Shown piece by piece: positions 27,340-35,853 of a DNA stretch of 56,457 nucleotides. This stretch comes from Sphingomonas sp. URHD0057 (lineage in GTDB: Bacteria; Pseudomonadota; Alphaproteobacteria; Sphingomonadales; Sphingomonadaceae). The notes beneath the pieces were generated by a model. That model saw nothing but the letters and a program-made list of their open reading frames with translations. It was not told the origin of the DNA and searched no databases. Both the position numbers and the translations under genes were made by a program. The stretch is from contig NZ_JIAU01000012.1 in assembly GCF_000620665.1 (NCBI RefSeq), positions 1-56,457 on the forward strand, given 5' to 3'. The first letter of the stretch is position 1; each line of letters begins with the position of its first letter.

Positions 27340-28731
27340 ATGAACGGTAGAGAAGGCCTCAGCCCGTCACTTCCGCTGTGGTGCAGCGTTCCGGTCGCCG
27401 CGGTCCTCTGCCTCTTCATCGCCTATCGGTTGCTGAGGACGCGGACCTGGCCGGAGCGATATCTCATCATCGCCTGCTCCTTGCGGTACCTGGTGTCGGC
27501 GTTTCACGACTTTACTTATCGGCTGGCGCCGGGCGGCCTTAGCTACATTGCCCTTGTTTCGATCGGGCTGGTCGCGCTTGGCGCGCTCACGCTCGACAAG
27601 CGCCGGCTCTTTATCGGCGCCTTCCTGCCTGTCATCGTCATTTGTGTCCTGATGCTTGCGAGCGGCGTCTTGAACCACGACCCGAAGAGCGCACTTGAGC
27701 CGATCGTTCGCAACGCCTTCTTCATCGTGATCGCCGTCGCGGTTTGGCAAACCGTGGATGTCGCCGGTCCCCAAGCCTTGACGAGATTGCTAGTCGTCTT
27801 TGTCCAGCCGATCATTTTCCAGGTCCTGTCGATCGCCCTGCATGTTGCCAAAGCGGGCGAGTCCGACGGATCGGTGAGCTACATTGGTGGCTATAATCAC
27901 GAGCAAGTCTTCTCGCTGATCCTTGCCAGCTGCTTTGTGGTTGCCACCTTCGCGAGCCGCATAAGCCGGTGGGCCAAGCTCGCTATCTCGGGTTTGAGTA
28001 TCGTCGGCATCGGCCTCGCGAATTACCGAACGACGATCCTTGGTATGGTGCCGCTGTTGATCGTGCAGCTATTCACAGCAGTCCCACGGGCCGTTCCGCT
28101 GCAGCAACGCGGGCTCGTCCGGAGCGCTATGCTCGCGCTAGCGGTTTGCGCGGCTGCCGGTGCCATTGCCGTCGACCCGACCCGGTTCAGCGATATCGCG
28201 AAGGTCGCGACTCATGGCACTGGCCTCATCAAGCCGCCTCACGAATTCAGTGCTGACGACCGGCGCGTGCTGTCAGGGCGGATCTATATCTGGAGCAGCT
28301 ATCTTTATGCTTACAACGAGGCGACACCTACTCAGAAAGTCTTCGGAACGGGCCCTGATGCGTGGGCAGAGCAGTTCCGTTTCTATGCTCACAATACGCT
28401 AATCTCCTATCTCTACGAGCTCGGCGTCCTCGGCGTTGCCGCAATCCTTCTCCTGTGGGGAACGATGCTCAGCATTGCCTGGCATGTGCCAGGAACAATG
28501 CGAGCGCAGGTCCTCGGCGCCCACGCGAGCTTCTTCCTTCTCAACATGGCAACCATGCCCCACTGGCAGATCGAGGGTAACATCCTCTACGGCCTCATCT
28601 GCGGCTATACGCTTGCGCTTGCGCGCCCGGGACGACCGGCCGGGCGAGCGCAACCTCGTCTCCGGCAAGCGCCCTACGAACCTGAAGCGTCAAGGGGCTC
28701 GCCAAGCGCCCCTTCGATGACTTCCCAATAG
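27340..28731 (+). CDS. wzy: O-antigen polymerase/ligase-like membrane protein (Wzy-type)
   Basis: ATG 27340 lies at the right distance from GGAG (27328-27331), so I prefer it over GTG 27331. The 463-residue protein has ten or more hydrophobic segments and a large polar loop in the second half (about residues 290-350, FSADDRRVLSGRIYIWSSYLY, ending in FGTGPDAWAEQFRFYAHNTLISYLYELG). This ordering, with a large periplasmic loop and an H-N-T-x-I-S-x-L-x-E-x-G motif, is typical of Wzy polymerases and WaaL ligases. With Wzx, Wzc and Wza in the same region, polymerisation of repeat units in the periplasm is the likely role. Confidence 0.82.
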   Translation: MNGREGLSPSLPLWCSVPVAAVLCLFIAYRLLRTRTWPERYLIIACSLRYLVSAFHDFTYRLAPGGLSYIALVSIGLVALGALTLDKRRLFIGAFLPVIVICVLMLASGVLNHDPKSALEPIVRNAFFIVIAVAVWQTVDVAGPQALTRLLVVFVQPIIFQVLSIALHVAKAGESDGSVSYIGGYNHEQVFSLILASCFVVATFASRISRWAKLAISGLSIVGIGLANYRTTILGMVPLLIVQLFTAVPRAVPLQQRGLVRSAMLALAVCAAAGAIAVDPTRFSDIAKVATHGTGLIKPPHEFSADDRRVLSGRIYIWSSYLYAYNEATPTQKVFGTGPDAWAEQFRFYAHNTLISYLYELGVLGVAAILLLWGTMLSIAWHVPGTMRAQVLGAHASFFLLNMATMPHWQIEGNILYGLICGYTLALARPGRPAGRAQPRLRQAPYEPEASRGSPSAPSMTSQ

Positions 28732-29831
28732 CGCTTCACAGAACTTTCGACGGTAAAGCCTTCAGCGCGTCTGCGCCCTGCTGAGGCAAGCTTGTTGCGA
28801 AGCTCCGAATCCTGAACTTTGATCAGCGCTTCGCTCATCGCTTGAGGGTCGTCGACCGGTACGAGGAGGCCGGCTGGCGCCTCGACTGAACCGCTCACCT
28901 CCTCGCGGCGCACGCCCGCGAGGATCTCCGCGGGTCCGTCGGCGCAATTGGTCGCGATTGCGGGAATGCCGAGGCTCATTGCTTCGACAAGGGCGTTCGG
29001 AAAGCCCTCGGCATTCGAAGAGAGAACAAACGTCCGCGCCCGCGAGAGCAGCGGATAAGGGTTCGCAACAAAGCCCGGTAGAAGGACTCGGTCGGCAAGG
29101 CCGAGCTCGCGGCCCAGCTCGAGCAAGGCATCTCTCTCGGGCCCCTCTCCAGCAATCACCAGCCGCCCCGGAAGGCCTGCGCGGGCAAAGGCGCGAAGAA
29201 GAAGCGCGAAATTCTTCTTTGGCACCAAGCGACCCATTGCGAATGTGTAGGGGTCCTCCGGAACGTCCGGAGTCTCGTCGGAGGCACGCGCCCGGATTTC
29301 ATCGATGTCGACCGGATTTGCGATGACGTCGATTCGCGACCGCTCGACGCCGTAATCGCGCGCTAGGGCCTCTCCGACGCCAAGCGATACGCCAATGACG
29401 CGCGACGCTTTCGGGTAGGTGAAGCGAACGATGCGCCTGGTGACGACCCCGCGGAGGCCGGCGCCTAGTTGCGCGCCGGTATTGATCCGCTCGCTGATGA
29501 TCGCGGGCGTGCCGCGCTTCGCGCTCACCCATGCGTTGGCGACATTGGCGCGGGTCAAAAAACTCACCATGCAATCGGGGTCGATCTGCCGCGCGAGAGC
29601 GCCGAGCTGGCGAAGGCTTGCGCCAAGGCGAAAGCGGCAATCGAGATCATGAACCCTCACCCAGTCCGGCACCGAATAGGCCGAGGGCTCGCGGTCGAGG
29701 AGCGCAAGACGGATGTCGAAACGGCCGCGAAAGCCCTCCGAATGACGCAATAAGGTGGTCATGACGCGCTCCGCCCCGCCGCCGCACAGCGAGTTGATTA
29801 CGAACAGGATTTTGCGTCGATGTCTTGGCAT
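28674..29831 (-). CDS. glycosyltransferase, family 4
   Basis: I start at the ATG at 29831 (385 residues); an upstream start at 29873 is also open. Features are ILFVINSLCGGGAERVMTTLLRH (Gly-rich loop), FAMGRLVPKKNFALLLRAFARAG, RLVIAGEGPERDALLELG, and SNAEGFPNALVEAMSLGIPAI with the E-x7-E pair. It is a typical retaining GT4 of polysaccharide clusters. Its 3' end overlaps the wzy 3' end by 58 bases, convergently. Confidence 0.9.
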   Translation of the reverse strand: MPRHRRKILFVINSLCGGGAERVMTTLLRHSEGFRGRFDIRLALLDREPSAYSVPDWVRVHDLDCRFRLGASLRQLGALARQIDPDCMVSFLTRANVANAWVSAKRGTPAIISERINTGAQLGAGLRGVVTRRIVRFTYPKASRVIGVSLGVGEALARDYGVERSRIDVIANPVDIDEIRARASDETPDVPEDPYTFAMGRLVPKKNFALLLRAFARAGLPGRLVIAGEGPERDALLELGRELGLADRVLLPGFVANPYPLLSRARTFVLSSNAEGFPNALVEAMSLGIPAIATNCADGPAEILAGVRREEVSGSVEAPAGLLVPVDDPQAMSEALIKVQDSELRNKLASAGRRRAEGFTVESSVKRYWEVIEGALGEPLDASGS

Positions 29832-29971
29832 GGCGAAGCCGCGATCTTCAGCCGGTGCACAGATCAGGGTCAATCACTTCTTGGACGTTGACGCCCTTTT
29901 CCGCCTGCCATAGCGTTCGGCCAGTGCTGTCGACCCTGATCACGCGGTTGCCTACCCAACGAGCGCAGCGG

Positions 29972-30775
29972 GTGGCCGTCAAGGCCGCGTCCCTTGCCCA
30001 TTTTCACCAGGGGACGCTTCCCAATTTCATCATCATTGGCGCGCAAAAAGCAGGCACGACGTCCTTATATTCCTATCTTCGCGAACATCCTGACGTTCTT
30101 CCCTGTGCCTATAAGGAAGTGTGGTACTTCGACCTGAACTACCACAAGGGAACGAAATGGTATCGACGGCAATTCATCGACCCGGCGTCCTTGCCCGATT
30201 CCGCCACGCGCCATTATGCCGTGGGCGAGGCCACGCCTTATTATCTCTTTCATCCCTGGGCTCCGCAAAGGATTTGGCGGACGGTTTCGCAAGCGAAACT
30301 GATCGTCCTCCTGCGTGATCCAATCGCTCGGGCTTACTCACAATATCAGCATAATGTCCGCAAAGGGCGCGAGACCTTATCGTTCGCTGAAGCCATCGAG
30401 CGGGAGCGGCAAGTCTATCCCGGCGAAATGGAGCGCTTCTGTTCGGATCCGAGCTACGAGGGCGAGTTCCATCGCCATTATGCCTATTTGAACCGGAGCT
30501 GCTATGCGGACCAGCTCGAGGAATATCTTCGCTATTTCGACCGCTCGCAGCTGCTAATCTTGAAAAGTGAGACGCTGTTTGCGCATCCCGCCGCGGCTTA
30601 TTCGGAAAGCTTGCGTTTCCTCGGCCTTCCGAACCGCGAGCTGCAGGATGCGCGCGCGCTGAACGTCGGCAAATACGACCAGACCGCGATTCCTGTGCAT
30701 GACAAGCTTCGGGCGCATTTCGAGCCGCATAACCAGAGGCTTTACGACATGCTCGGGGTGGACTTCGGGTGGTGA
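29972..30775 (+). CDS. sulfotransferase (PAPS-dependent), copy 1
   Basis: The start is uncertain: TTG 29825, GTG 29924 and GTG 29972 are all in frame. I give 29972 because the domain starts 16 residues later and the longer forms run into the divergent GT4 start. The P-loop-like PAPS-binding site is FIIIGAQKAGTTSLYSYLR; the 3'-phosphate-binding motif is LIVLLRDPIARAYSQYQHN; AVGEATPYYLF lies between. These mark carbohydrate sulfotransferases of the NodH/heparan type. It probably puts a sulfate on the polymer from PAPS. It is the first of four such genes here. Confidence 0.85.
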   Translation: MAVKAASLAHFHQGTLPNFIIIGAQKAGTTSLYSYLREHPDVLPCAYKEVWYFDLNYHKGTKWYRRQFIDPASLPDSATRHYAVGEATPYYLFHPWAPQRIWRTVSQAKLIVLLRDPIARAYSQYQHNVRKGRETLSFAEAIERERQVYPGEMERFCSDPSYEGEFHRHYAYLNRSCYADQLEEYLRYFDRSQLLILKSETLFAHPAAAYSESLRFLGLPNRELQDARALNVGKYDQTAIPVHDKLRAHFEPHNQRLYDMLGVDFGW

Positions 30776-30877
30776 ATTCCTCGGCTCGGGGCGCGAGGCT
30801 GTCAGAGCGATGATCACTCCTCCTGGGGCGATGGCCCCTCTGCCGATGGTGAAAAGTCCTCAGGGCGGGGACGAGCA

Positions 30878-31639
30878 TTGATTCTGTCTCACAGGCACCG
30901 TTTCATCTTCATCAAAGGTGTCAAAGTCGCTGGGACCAGTGCGGAGATCGCGCTGTCTCAAATCTGTGGGACTGATGACATCATCACACCGGTTACTCGC
31001 CGGGATGAGCAGCACCGCCTTGGATCGGCTGGCGAGCCGCGCAATTACACCGCTCACTTCTATCCGCCGATCATGCGGAGAGCCTTCGAACGGCGATATC
31101 TCCGCTTGCTCAAAAAGCCGCAGGACCGGTCCTTGCTCGGCCGTTTACACAAGCGCCGGTTTACCAATCACATGGCTTTGCGGGAGGTTTTAAGGCTCGT
31201 TCCGGAGGCTTGCGATTACCAGGCAATTTGCGTGGAACGCTCGCCATATGCAAAGGTCATGTCCTTCGCCAATTGGCGACGGCATAACCGGACCTACATG
31301 CGTGGCGGTGCGCTCCAGCAGGAGCCATCGGGTCTGGTGGAATCGATCGATGAGTACCTCGAAGACGGCTCGGTGAGGCGCGTGCTGAACGTCGAGCGTT
31401 ACCGCAACCTCCAGGGCCAGGTCCTTGTCCGGCCGTGGACAACCGCCAACTTGGAGTCTGAGCTGGCGGACTTCTTTCGCTCGCGGGGTGTCGCGCCGGT
31501 CCCGCTGCCTCGCGCCAAACAGGGTGCAAATTCGGACAGCTTGGATCCAGCAAGAATTCTTCGCGGCGATCAGATCGCGGCCATCAACTCGATCTTCGCC
31601 GAAGAGTTTGAACTCTTTGGATGGCCTATGATCGAATAG
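30878..31639 (+). CDS. sulfotransferase-like protein (Sulfotransfer_2 type), copy 2
   Basis: This 253-residue protein starts from TTG 30878. HRFIFIKGVKVAGTSAEIAL is a variant of the FIHIPKTAGTS-type PAPS loop of the chondroitin/HNK-1 sulfotransferase group, and ICVERSPYAKVMSFANW is the region of the 3'-phosphate-binding Arg-Ser. The usual PK in the loop is VK here, so Lys is kept. Base composition looks less GC-rich than the glycosyltransferase block. It likely transfers sulfate to a sugar residue; the acceptor is unknown. Confidence 0.72.
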   Translation: MILSHRHRFIFIKGVKVAGTSAEIALSQICGTDDIITPVTRRDEQHRLGSAGEPRNYTAHFYPPIMRRAFERRYLRLLKKPQDRSLLGRLHKRRFTNHMALREVLRLVPEACDYQAICVERSPYAKVMSFANWRRHNRTYMRGGALQQEPSGLVESIDEYLEDGSVRRVLNVERYRNLQGQVLVRPWTTANLESELADFFRSRGVAPVPLPRAKQGANSDSLDPARILRGDQIAAINSIFAEEFELFGWPMIE

Positions 31640-31734
31640 GCGGTTAGGTTCGTCGCAGGTTCCCGTGGAATGTCGGCCCATGCGACGGACGGTGAACTCA
31701 CCTTGGCCACCAATTCGCTCGAGTGTCGTACCCA

Positions 31735-32493
31735 ATGAGGCATGCCGTAGTTAAAATCTTTGGCGAGCGTAACACGGCGACGAATGCTCTTCAGAAGGTG
31801 ATTGAGCTGAATTCGGCTGCTCGATGCTTGCCATCGACGGCAATTCAACTCGATCCTGGTGCTGCGCAGCGAGCGCGCTGGTCACTCACTCGGCGGTCCC
31901 GGGAGCGCAAGATCGACGCGATTTTTGCTGGCCGCGGCGCTCTCGAGGCCTGGAAACATTGCGCCACGGATTTTCGCGACGCGAGTGCGTTCGCCAACGT
32001 TTTAGTGACTTTCACGGTGCGTCATCCGGCGTCCTGGCTGCTGTCCCTGTACAAGCACCCCTATCACGAGCTGGGGCGGACCGTGCGAGATTTGACCGGC
32101 TTCATTCATGCTCCTTGGCCGACGGTCGGGCGCGAACGCCTCGGCGGCGGCGAGTTTCGCCCTCTAGAATTGTATCAGCGGAAGTTGGACTCCTACTTCG
32201 AGCTGGAAGAGAGACTAGGTCAAGCCGGAATGGACTATCGGTTTGTAAAATTTGAGGATCTTATCTTGCGTCAGCAAAGCGCCTTCGAAGAGGTCGCTCA
32301 ATGTCTTTTCGATCCGAAACCTGAGTTCGAGGAACTCAGGCAGTCGACGAAGGACCGCACCAAACAACTCGACGATTATAAACGCTATTATGGCTTCGAG
32401 AATTGGCGGAGCGAACTCACTGGGCATGAAGATGCTGTGAACGGTGAGATTGAGTGGGCTAGACTGGACCGTTTCGGCTATGCTCCGCTGTAA
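31735..32493 (+). CDS. sulfotransferase-like protein, copy 3 (GERNT-type P-loop)
   Basis: This 252-residue protein starts from ATG 31735 (a GTG 12 bases earlier is open). The N-terminus VKIFGERNTATNALQKVIEL has the G-E-R-N-x-G/A-T-N loop of a divergent sulfotransferase group, and VTFTVRHPASWLLSLYKHPYHEL has the R-x-P-x3-L-S element of the 3'-phosphate site. KFEDLI follows later. No other fold is suggested. Its codon use is clearly less GC-rich than that of its neighbours, which points to transfer. The family is distinct from copies 1 and 4, so it probably sulfates a different position. Confidence 0.65.
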   Translation: MRHAVVKIFGERNTATNALQKVIELNSAARCLPSTAIQLDPGAAQRARWSLTRRSRERKIDAIFAGRGALEAWKHCATDFRDASAFANVLVTFTVRHPASWLLSLYKHPYHELGRTVRDLTGFIHAPWPTVGRERLGGGEFRPLELYQRKLDSYFELEERLGQAGMDYRFVKFEDLILRQQSAFEEVAQCLFDPKPEFEELRQSTKDRTKQLDDYKRYYGFENWRSELTGHEDAVNGEIEWARLDRFGYAPL

Positions 32494-32519
32494 TTCAAGC
32501 CTTGCTACGAACTGAATCG

Positions 32520-34007
32520 ATGTCACTTCGGCGACGCTTTGCGCAAAGTTCGGCATGGCTGATCGCCGGCACGAGCACCGACAATATCATTCAGTTCATT
32601 ATTTTTGCGATTCTCGCCCGCATCCTTCCCATTCGTGATTTCGGCATCGTCGCCTTTACGATGTTGTTTGTTGATATCAGCCGCATCTTCGTGACTGGAG
32701 GACTGCCGGCGTCCCTCGTTCAAGCTCGAGACTGGAACGATCACGTCTCGTCAGTGTGCTTCACCTACAATGCGGCGATGGCGGTTGCCTTCGGCCTTCT
32801 TTTTGCAGTCGTGGGCGGACCTCTCTTCGAGCATTTCTACGGGGCCGGAAGCGGCTGGATTGTCGCCAGCTTAGGGCTGGTTTTCTTCATTGATTCGATC
32901 AAAGCTGTTCATGTCGCGAAGTTGCGCCGGGAGATGCGCTATCGCTCTCTAGCCGTGCGCGGCTCCGTCGCCGGCATTGCCGGTGGCGCGATTGCAATCG
33001 GGATCGCGTTGGCGGGGGGCGGAGCGTGGGCCCTGGTGTTCCAGAGACTGATCTACCAGTTGGTCTTGGCCTGGCTCTCTCTCAACGCGACCCGCTGGTG
33101 GCCAAAGCTCGTGGTTGATCGGCAAGTCCTCCGGCAATTGATGCCGTTCGGCTTGCGAGTGACGATTAGCCGAGGTCTCGACATGATCAACCTGAGGATG
33201 CCCAACATCCTCATCGGCTTTGTCGCTGGGCCGGTTGGCGTTGCCTTGTACCGTGTCGGAACGAGAGCCCTGGATACACTGAGGCGCATTTTTCTCTTCC
33301 CGTTCCAAGATGCCGCTTTTTCCGCTTTGTCCCGGATCCAGGCGCGGCCGGCGATTGCCGCTGCCTATCTCAGGCTGAACCGAGCCGTCGCCACGGTCGC
33401 GTTTCCGGTTTTCTTCGGCCTGACTGCCGTTGCGACCGACGTCACCACCTTGTTCTTCGGCGAGAAATATGCCGCGAGCGGCGACATTTTCGCGGTTCTC
33501 GCGCTCGCCGGGGTTCCAAACACCCTCGCCCTGTTTGCCGGCTCCGCATTCCTGGCGGCCGGGCAGCCGCGCATGGGCAATATCACCAACGCGACCTTGC
33601 TCCTGTTCAATTTGGTCCTGATCGTGCCGCTCACGTACCGGTTCGGAAGCGTCGGGGCGGCGATCGGCAACCTTGTCGCAATGTTGCTCGTCATGCCGCT
33701 CACCCTCCACCTCTTGAAGCGCCATCTCGATCTTCACGTCGCGGATCTTCTGCGGGCAATCGCGGCACCGACGATCTTGTCGGCCCTGATGGCTGCAGCG
33801 CTGTGGGGGATAAAGCTTTACTTACAATGGCCCATGCCGAGGCTCATCGAAGTGGCATTCCTCGTCGCCGCCGGCGCCGTCCTTTATGTCGGGATGTTCG
33901 CGCTGTGGGGGCGGGCGCACCTGCGCGAGCTGCTGATCGATCTCGAGCCCCTGTTCCCCGAGTCCGTCGGACGACGCCTCGCCGCCCTGAGCGGACGCCT
34001 GTCATGA
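32520..34007 (+). CDS. wzx: Wzx-like polysaccharide flippase (MOP superfamily)
   Basis: ATG 32520 gives 495 residues with about twelve to fourteen hydrophobic segments. RRFAQSSAWLIAGTSTDNIIQFIIFAILARIL at the N-terminus is typical of the polysaccharide-transporter branch of the MOP family, as are DFGIVAFTMLFVDI and FPFQDAAFSALSRIQ. It flips lipid-linked repeat units to the periplasm for Wzy. Its stop overlaps the start of the next sulfotransferase gene (ATGA), so the flippase and a sulfotransferase are coupled. Confidence 0.88.
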   Translation: MSLRRRFAQSSAWLIAGTSTDNIIQFIIFAILARILPIRDFGIVAFTMLFVDISRIFVTGGLPASLVQARDWNDHVSSVCFTYNAAMAVAFGLLFAVVGGPLFEHFYGAGSGWIVASLGLVFFIDSIKAVHVAKLRREMRYRSLAVRGSVAGIAGGAIAIGIALAGGGAWALVFQRLIYQLVLAWLSLNATRWWPKLVVDRQVLRQLMPFGLRVTISRGLDMINLRMPNILIGFVAGPVGVALYRVGTRALDTLRRIFLFPFQDAAFSALSRIQARPAIAAAYLRLNRAVATVAFPVFFGLTAVATDVTTLFFGEKYAASGDIFAVLALAGVPNTLALFAGSAFLAAGQPRMGNITNATLLLFNLVLIVPLTYRFGSVGAAIGNLVAMLLVMPLTLHLLKRHLDLHVADLLRAIAAPTILSALMAAALWGIKLYLQWPMPRLIEVAFLVAAGAVLYVGMFALWGRAHLRELLIDLEPLFPESVGRRLAALSGRLS

Positions 34008-34879
34008 GCCGTCCGAATTTCTTCATCCTGGGCGCGCCCAAATGCGGGACGACATCGCTCGCCGCATGGCTGTCGCAGCATCCGGACGTCTTCATTCCGC
34101 CGGAGAAGGAGCTCAATTTCTTCGACGACGACCATTCTTACAACGAGCGGATGTCGCTCGCCCAATATGAGCGACTGTTCGCCGCCGCCGATGCGAAAGC
34201 GATCGGCGAAGCCTCGGTTTGGTACCTCTATTCCCGCACAGCGGTCGCCAACATCCTCAAGTACCAGCCGGACGCGCGTTTCATTGTCTGCGTTCGGGAT
34301 CCGGTGGACATGGCCTTCTCCCTGCACCAGCAGCAGCAGTTCAGCAGGTGGGAGGATCTCGCGGACTTTCGCGAAGCCTGGGAGGCGCAGGAAGCGCGCA
34401 AGCACGGGGCGCCAGTCGCCGCGCCGGAGCGGTCCCATCTCTATTATGGAGATGTGTGCAAGCTCGGCGAGCAGGTCGAGCGCCTGCTGGCGCAAACGGA
34501 CAAGGTCCACTTCGTTCGTCTCGAAGTCCTGCGAGCCGATCCGCGCCGGGTTTACCAAGGGGTGTTGGAGTTCCTTGAAGTACCACCGCACGACGCCGAT
34601 TACGGAGCGCATAACGTCGCCAAGGTGCGCCGTTCCCTCTTCGTCCAGAAGCTTCTCCAATCGTTGTTCAGAACGAAGCACCGGCTCGGTATCCGAGCAA
34701 GCTTCGGTGCTCTGACCAAATTATATCAGTGGAATACTCGGCGCTCGGAGTGGAAGCCCGACCCCGCGCTCGCAGCGGAGCTGGAACGCTATTTCGAGAG
34801 CGACAGGGAGAAGCTGGATCGATTGATCGCTGGGCAAGGCGCAGCCGCGCAGCGCAAATGGCGGGCGATTTCTTCTTAG
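34004..34879 (+). CDS. sulfotransferase (PAPS-dependent), copy 4
   Basis: The ATG at 34004 overlaps the wzx stop and gives 291 residues. FFILGAPKCGTTSLAAWLSQHPDVFIPPEKELNFF is a near-perfect PAPS loop for the carbohydrate group, followed by AIGEASVWYLY and ARFIVCVRDPVDMAFSLHQQQ at the 3'-phosphate site. The first motif is as good as any in the window, so activity is likely. Being fused in translation to wzx suggests that sulfation takes place on the repeat unit before or near flipping. The end overlaps the convergent GT2 gene by four bases. Confidence 0.9.
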   Translation: MSRPNFFILGAPKCGTTSLAAWLSQHPDVFIPPEKELNFFDDDHSYNERMSLAQYERLFAAADAKAIGEASVWYLYSRTAVANILKYQPDARFIVCVRDPVDMAFSLHQQQQFSRWEDLADFREAWEAQEARKHGAPVAAPERSHLYYGDVCKLGEQVERLLAQTDKVHFVRLEVLRADPRRVYQGVLEFLEVPPHDADYGAHNVAKVRRSLFVQKLLQSLFRTKHRLGIRASFGALTKLYQWNTRRSEWKPDPALAAELERYFESDREKLDRLIAGQGAAAQRKWRAISS

Positions 34880-35853
34880 GCCTTCTTAGAGAAACCGGCG
34901 ATCAGGCCAGCGAGATACAGCATCCTGACCGCGATAAATCGGAATGGGCTCACCCTAAAATCGGTCGCTGTGAGGGTCGCGGCGTCGATGGGATGCAGGC
35001 GCCGCCTTCTTGCGTACAGCCATGCTTCCCGGCTCGCGAGCTTCAAGAGCATCGTTCGCGCTCTCGTGCTCGTTTCCGCACCTTGGCTGAGCGCAATCGC
35101 GGTTGCGAGAATCGGCGGGCTTTCGAACGGCGGCGGCTTTCGGTTGAGCTGGCCCGGGATATTGTCGCGGTAACGAACCAGTGGCGCGGGTATGAAAATC
35201 GCGCTCGCTTTCCCCATCACCCGTAACCAAGTGTCCTTGTCCTCGCCGCGATTGCAGCCTTCGGGAAACAGACCAGCCGCTTCCAGCACGGACTTGCGGA
35301 TCACTGATGCACTCGAATGTATGGGCGACAGGCCCCGTTGGCCGGTCGCGAGCCAAAGGTCGAGATAGGCTTCGAAGTCGAGCTTTTGCGCACGGTCGCC
35401 GAACAGCGCTGGCGGGTGCTGGACGGCAGCGTCCTGCCCGATTGCCCGGCCTGAGAAGACGCAGCCCACGTCCGGATTGTCGAGAATGGCGCTCATGACC
35501 TTCGCCAGATAGTCGGCGCGCCATTGATCATCGGCATCGAGGAGCGCGATCCAATTCGAGCGCGACGCGCGGATGCCCTGGTTCCGGGCGACCGACGGCC
35601 CGCTTTGCGGCGATGCAGTCGTCAGTAATCGGATGTGGGGTCCGCCGACCCTGGTCGCGATCTCCCGGCTGCCATCGGTCGAGCCGTCGTCGACGACGAG
35701 GATCTCGCCCGGCTGGATCGTCTGCGACAAGATGCTCTTCAGTGTGTCTTCGATCCACGCGGCCTTGTTGAACAAGGGAATGACCACGCCGACGGTCTGC
35801 AGCAGGCTTGGAGCGTCTCCGCCGGATGCGGCATTAGGCCTGCGCCCGGTCAT
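34876..35853 (-). CDS. glycosyltransferase, family 2
   Basis: ATG 35853 gives 325 residues; the frame is open further upstream but that part overlaps the Wzc gene. It shows VGVVIPLFNKAAWIEDTLKSIL, ILVVDDGSTDGS, SVARNQGIRASRSNWIALLDADDQW with the metal-binding acidic cluster, and GEDKDTWLRV at the catalytic region. The start overlaps the 3' end of wzc by 20 bases, so it is the last gene of the wza-wzc-GT2 transcript. Confidence 0.85.
   Translation of the reverse strand: MTGRRPNAASGGDAPSLLQTVGVVIPLFNKAAWIEDTLKSILSQTIQPGEILVVDDGSTDGSREIATRVGGPHIRLLTTASPQSGPSVARNQGIRASRSNWIALLDADDQWRADYLAKVMSAILDNPDVGCVFSGRAIGQDAAVQHPPALFGDRAQKLDFEAYLDLWLATGQRGLSPIHSSASVIRKSVLEAAGLFPEGCNRGEDKDTWLRVMGKASAIFIPAPLVRYRDNIPGQLNRKPPPFESPPILATAIALSQGAETSTRARTMLLKLASREAWLYARRRRLHPIDAATLTATDFRVSPFRFIAVRMLYLAGLIAGFSKKA

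Noticed and set aside
29825-29971. longer N-terminus of sulfotransferase copy 1
   Set aside because: It would overlap the divergent GT4 start and adds residues with no family match; the shorter start fits the domain, although no strong ribosome site proves it.
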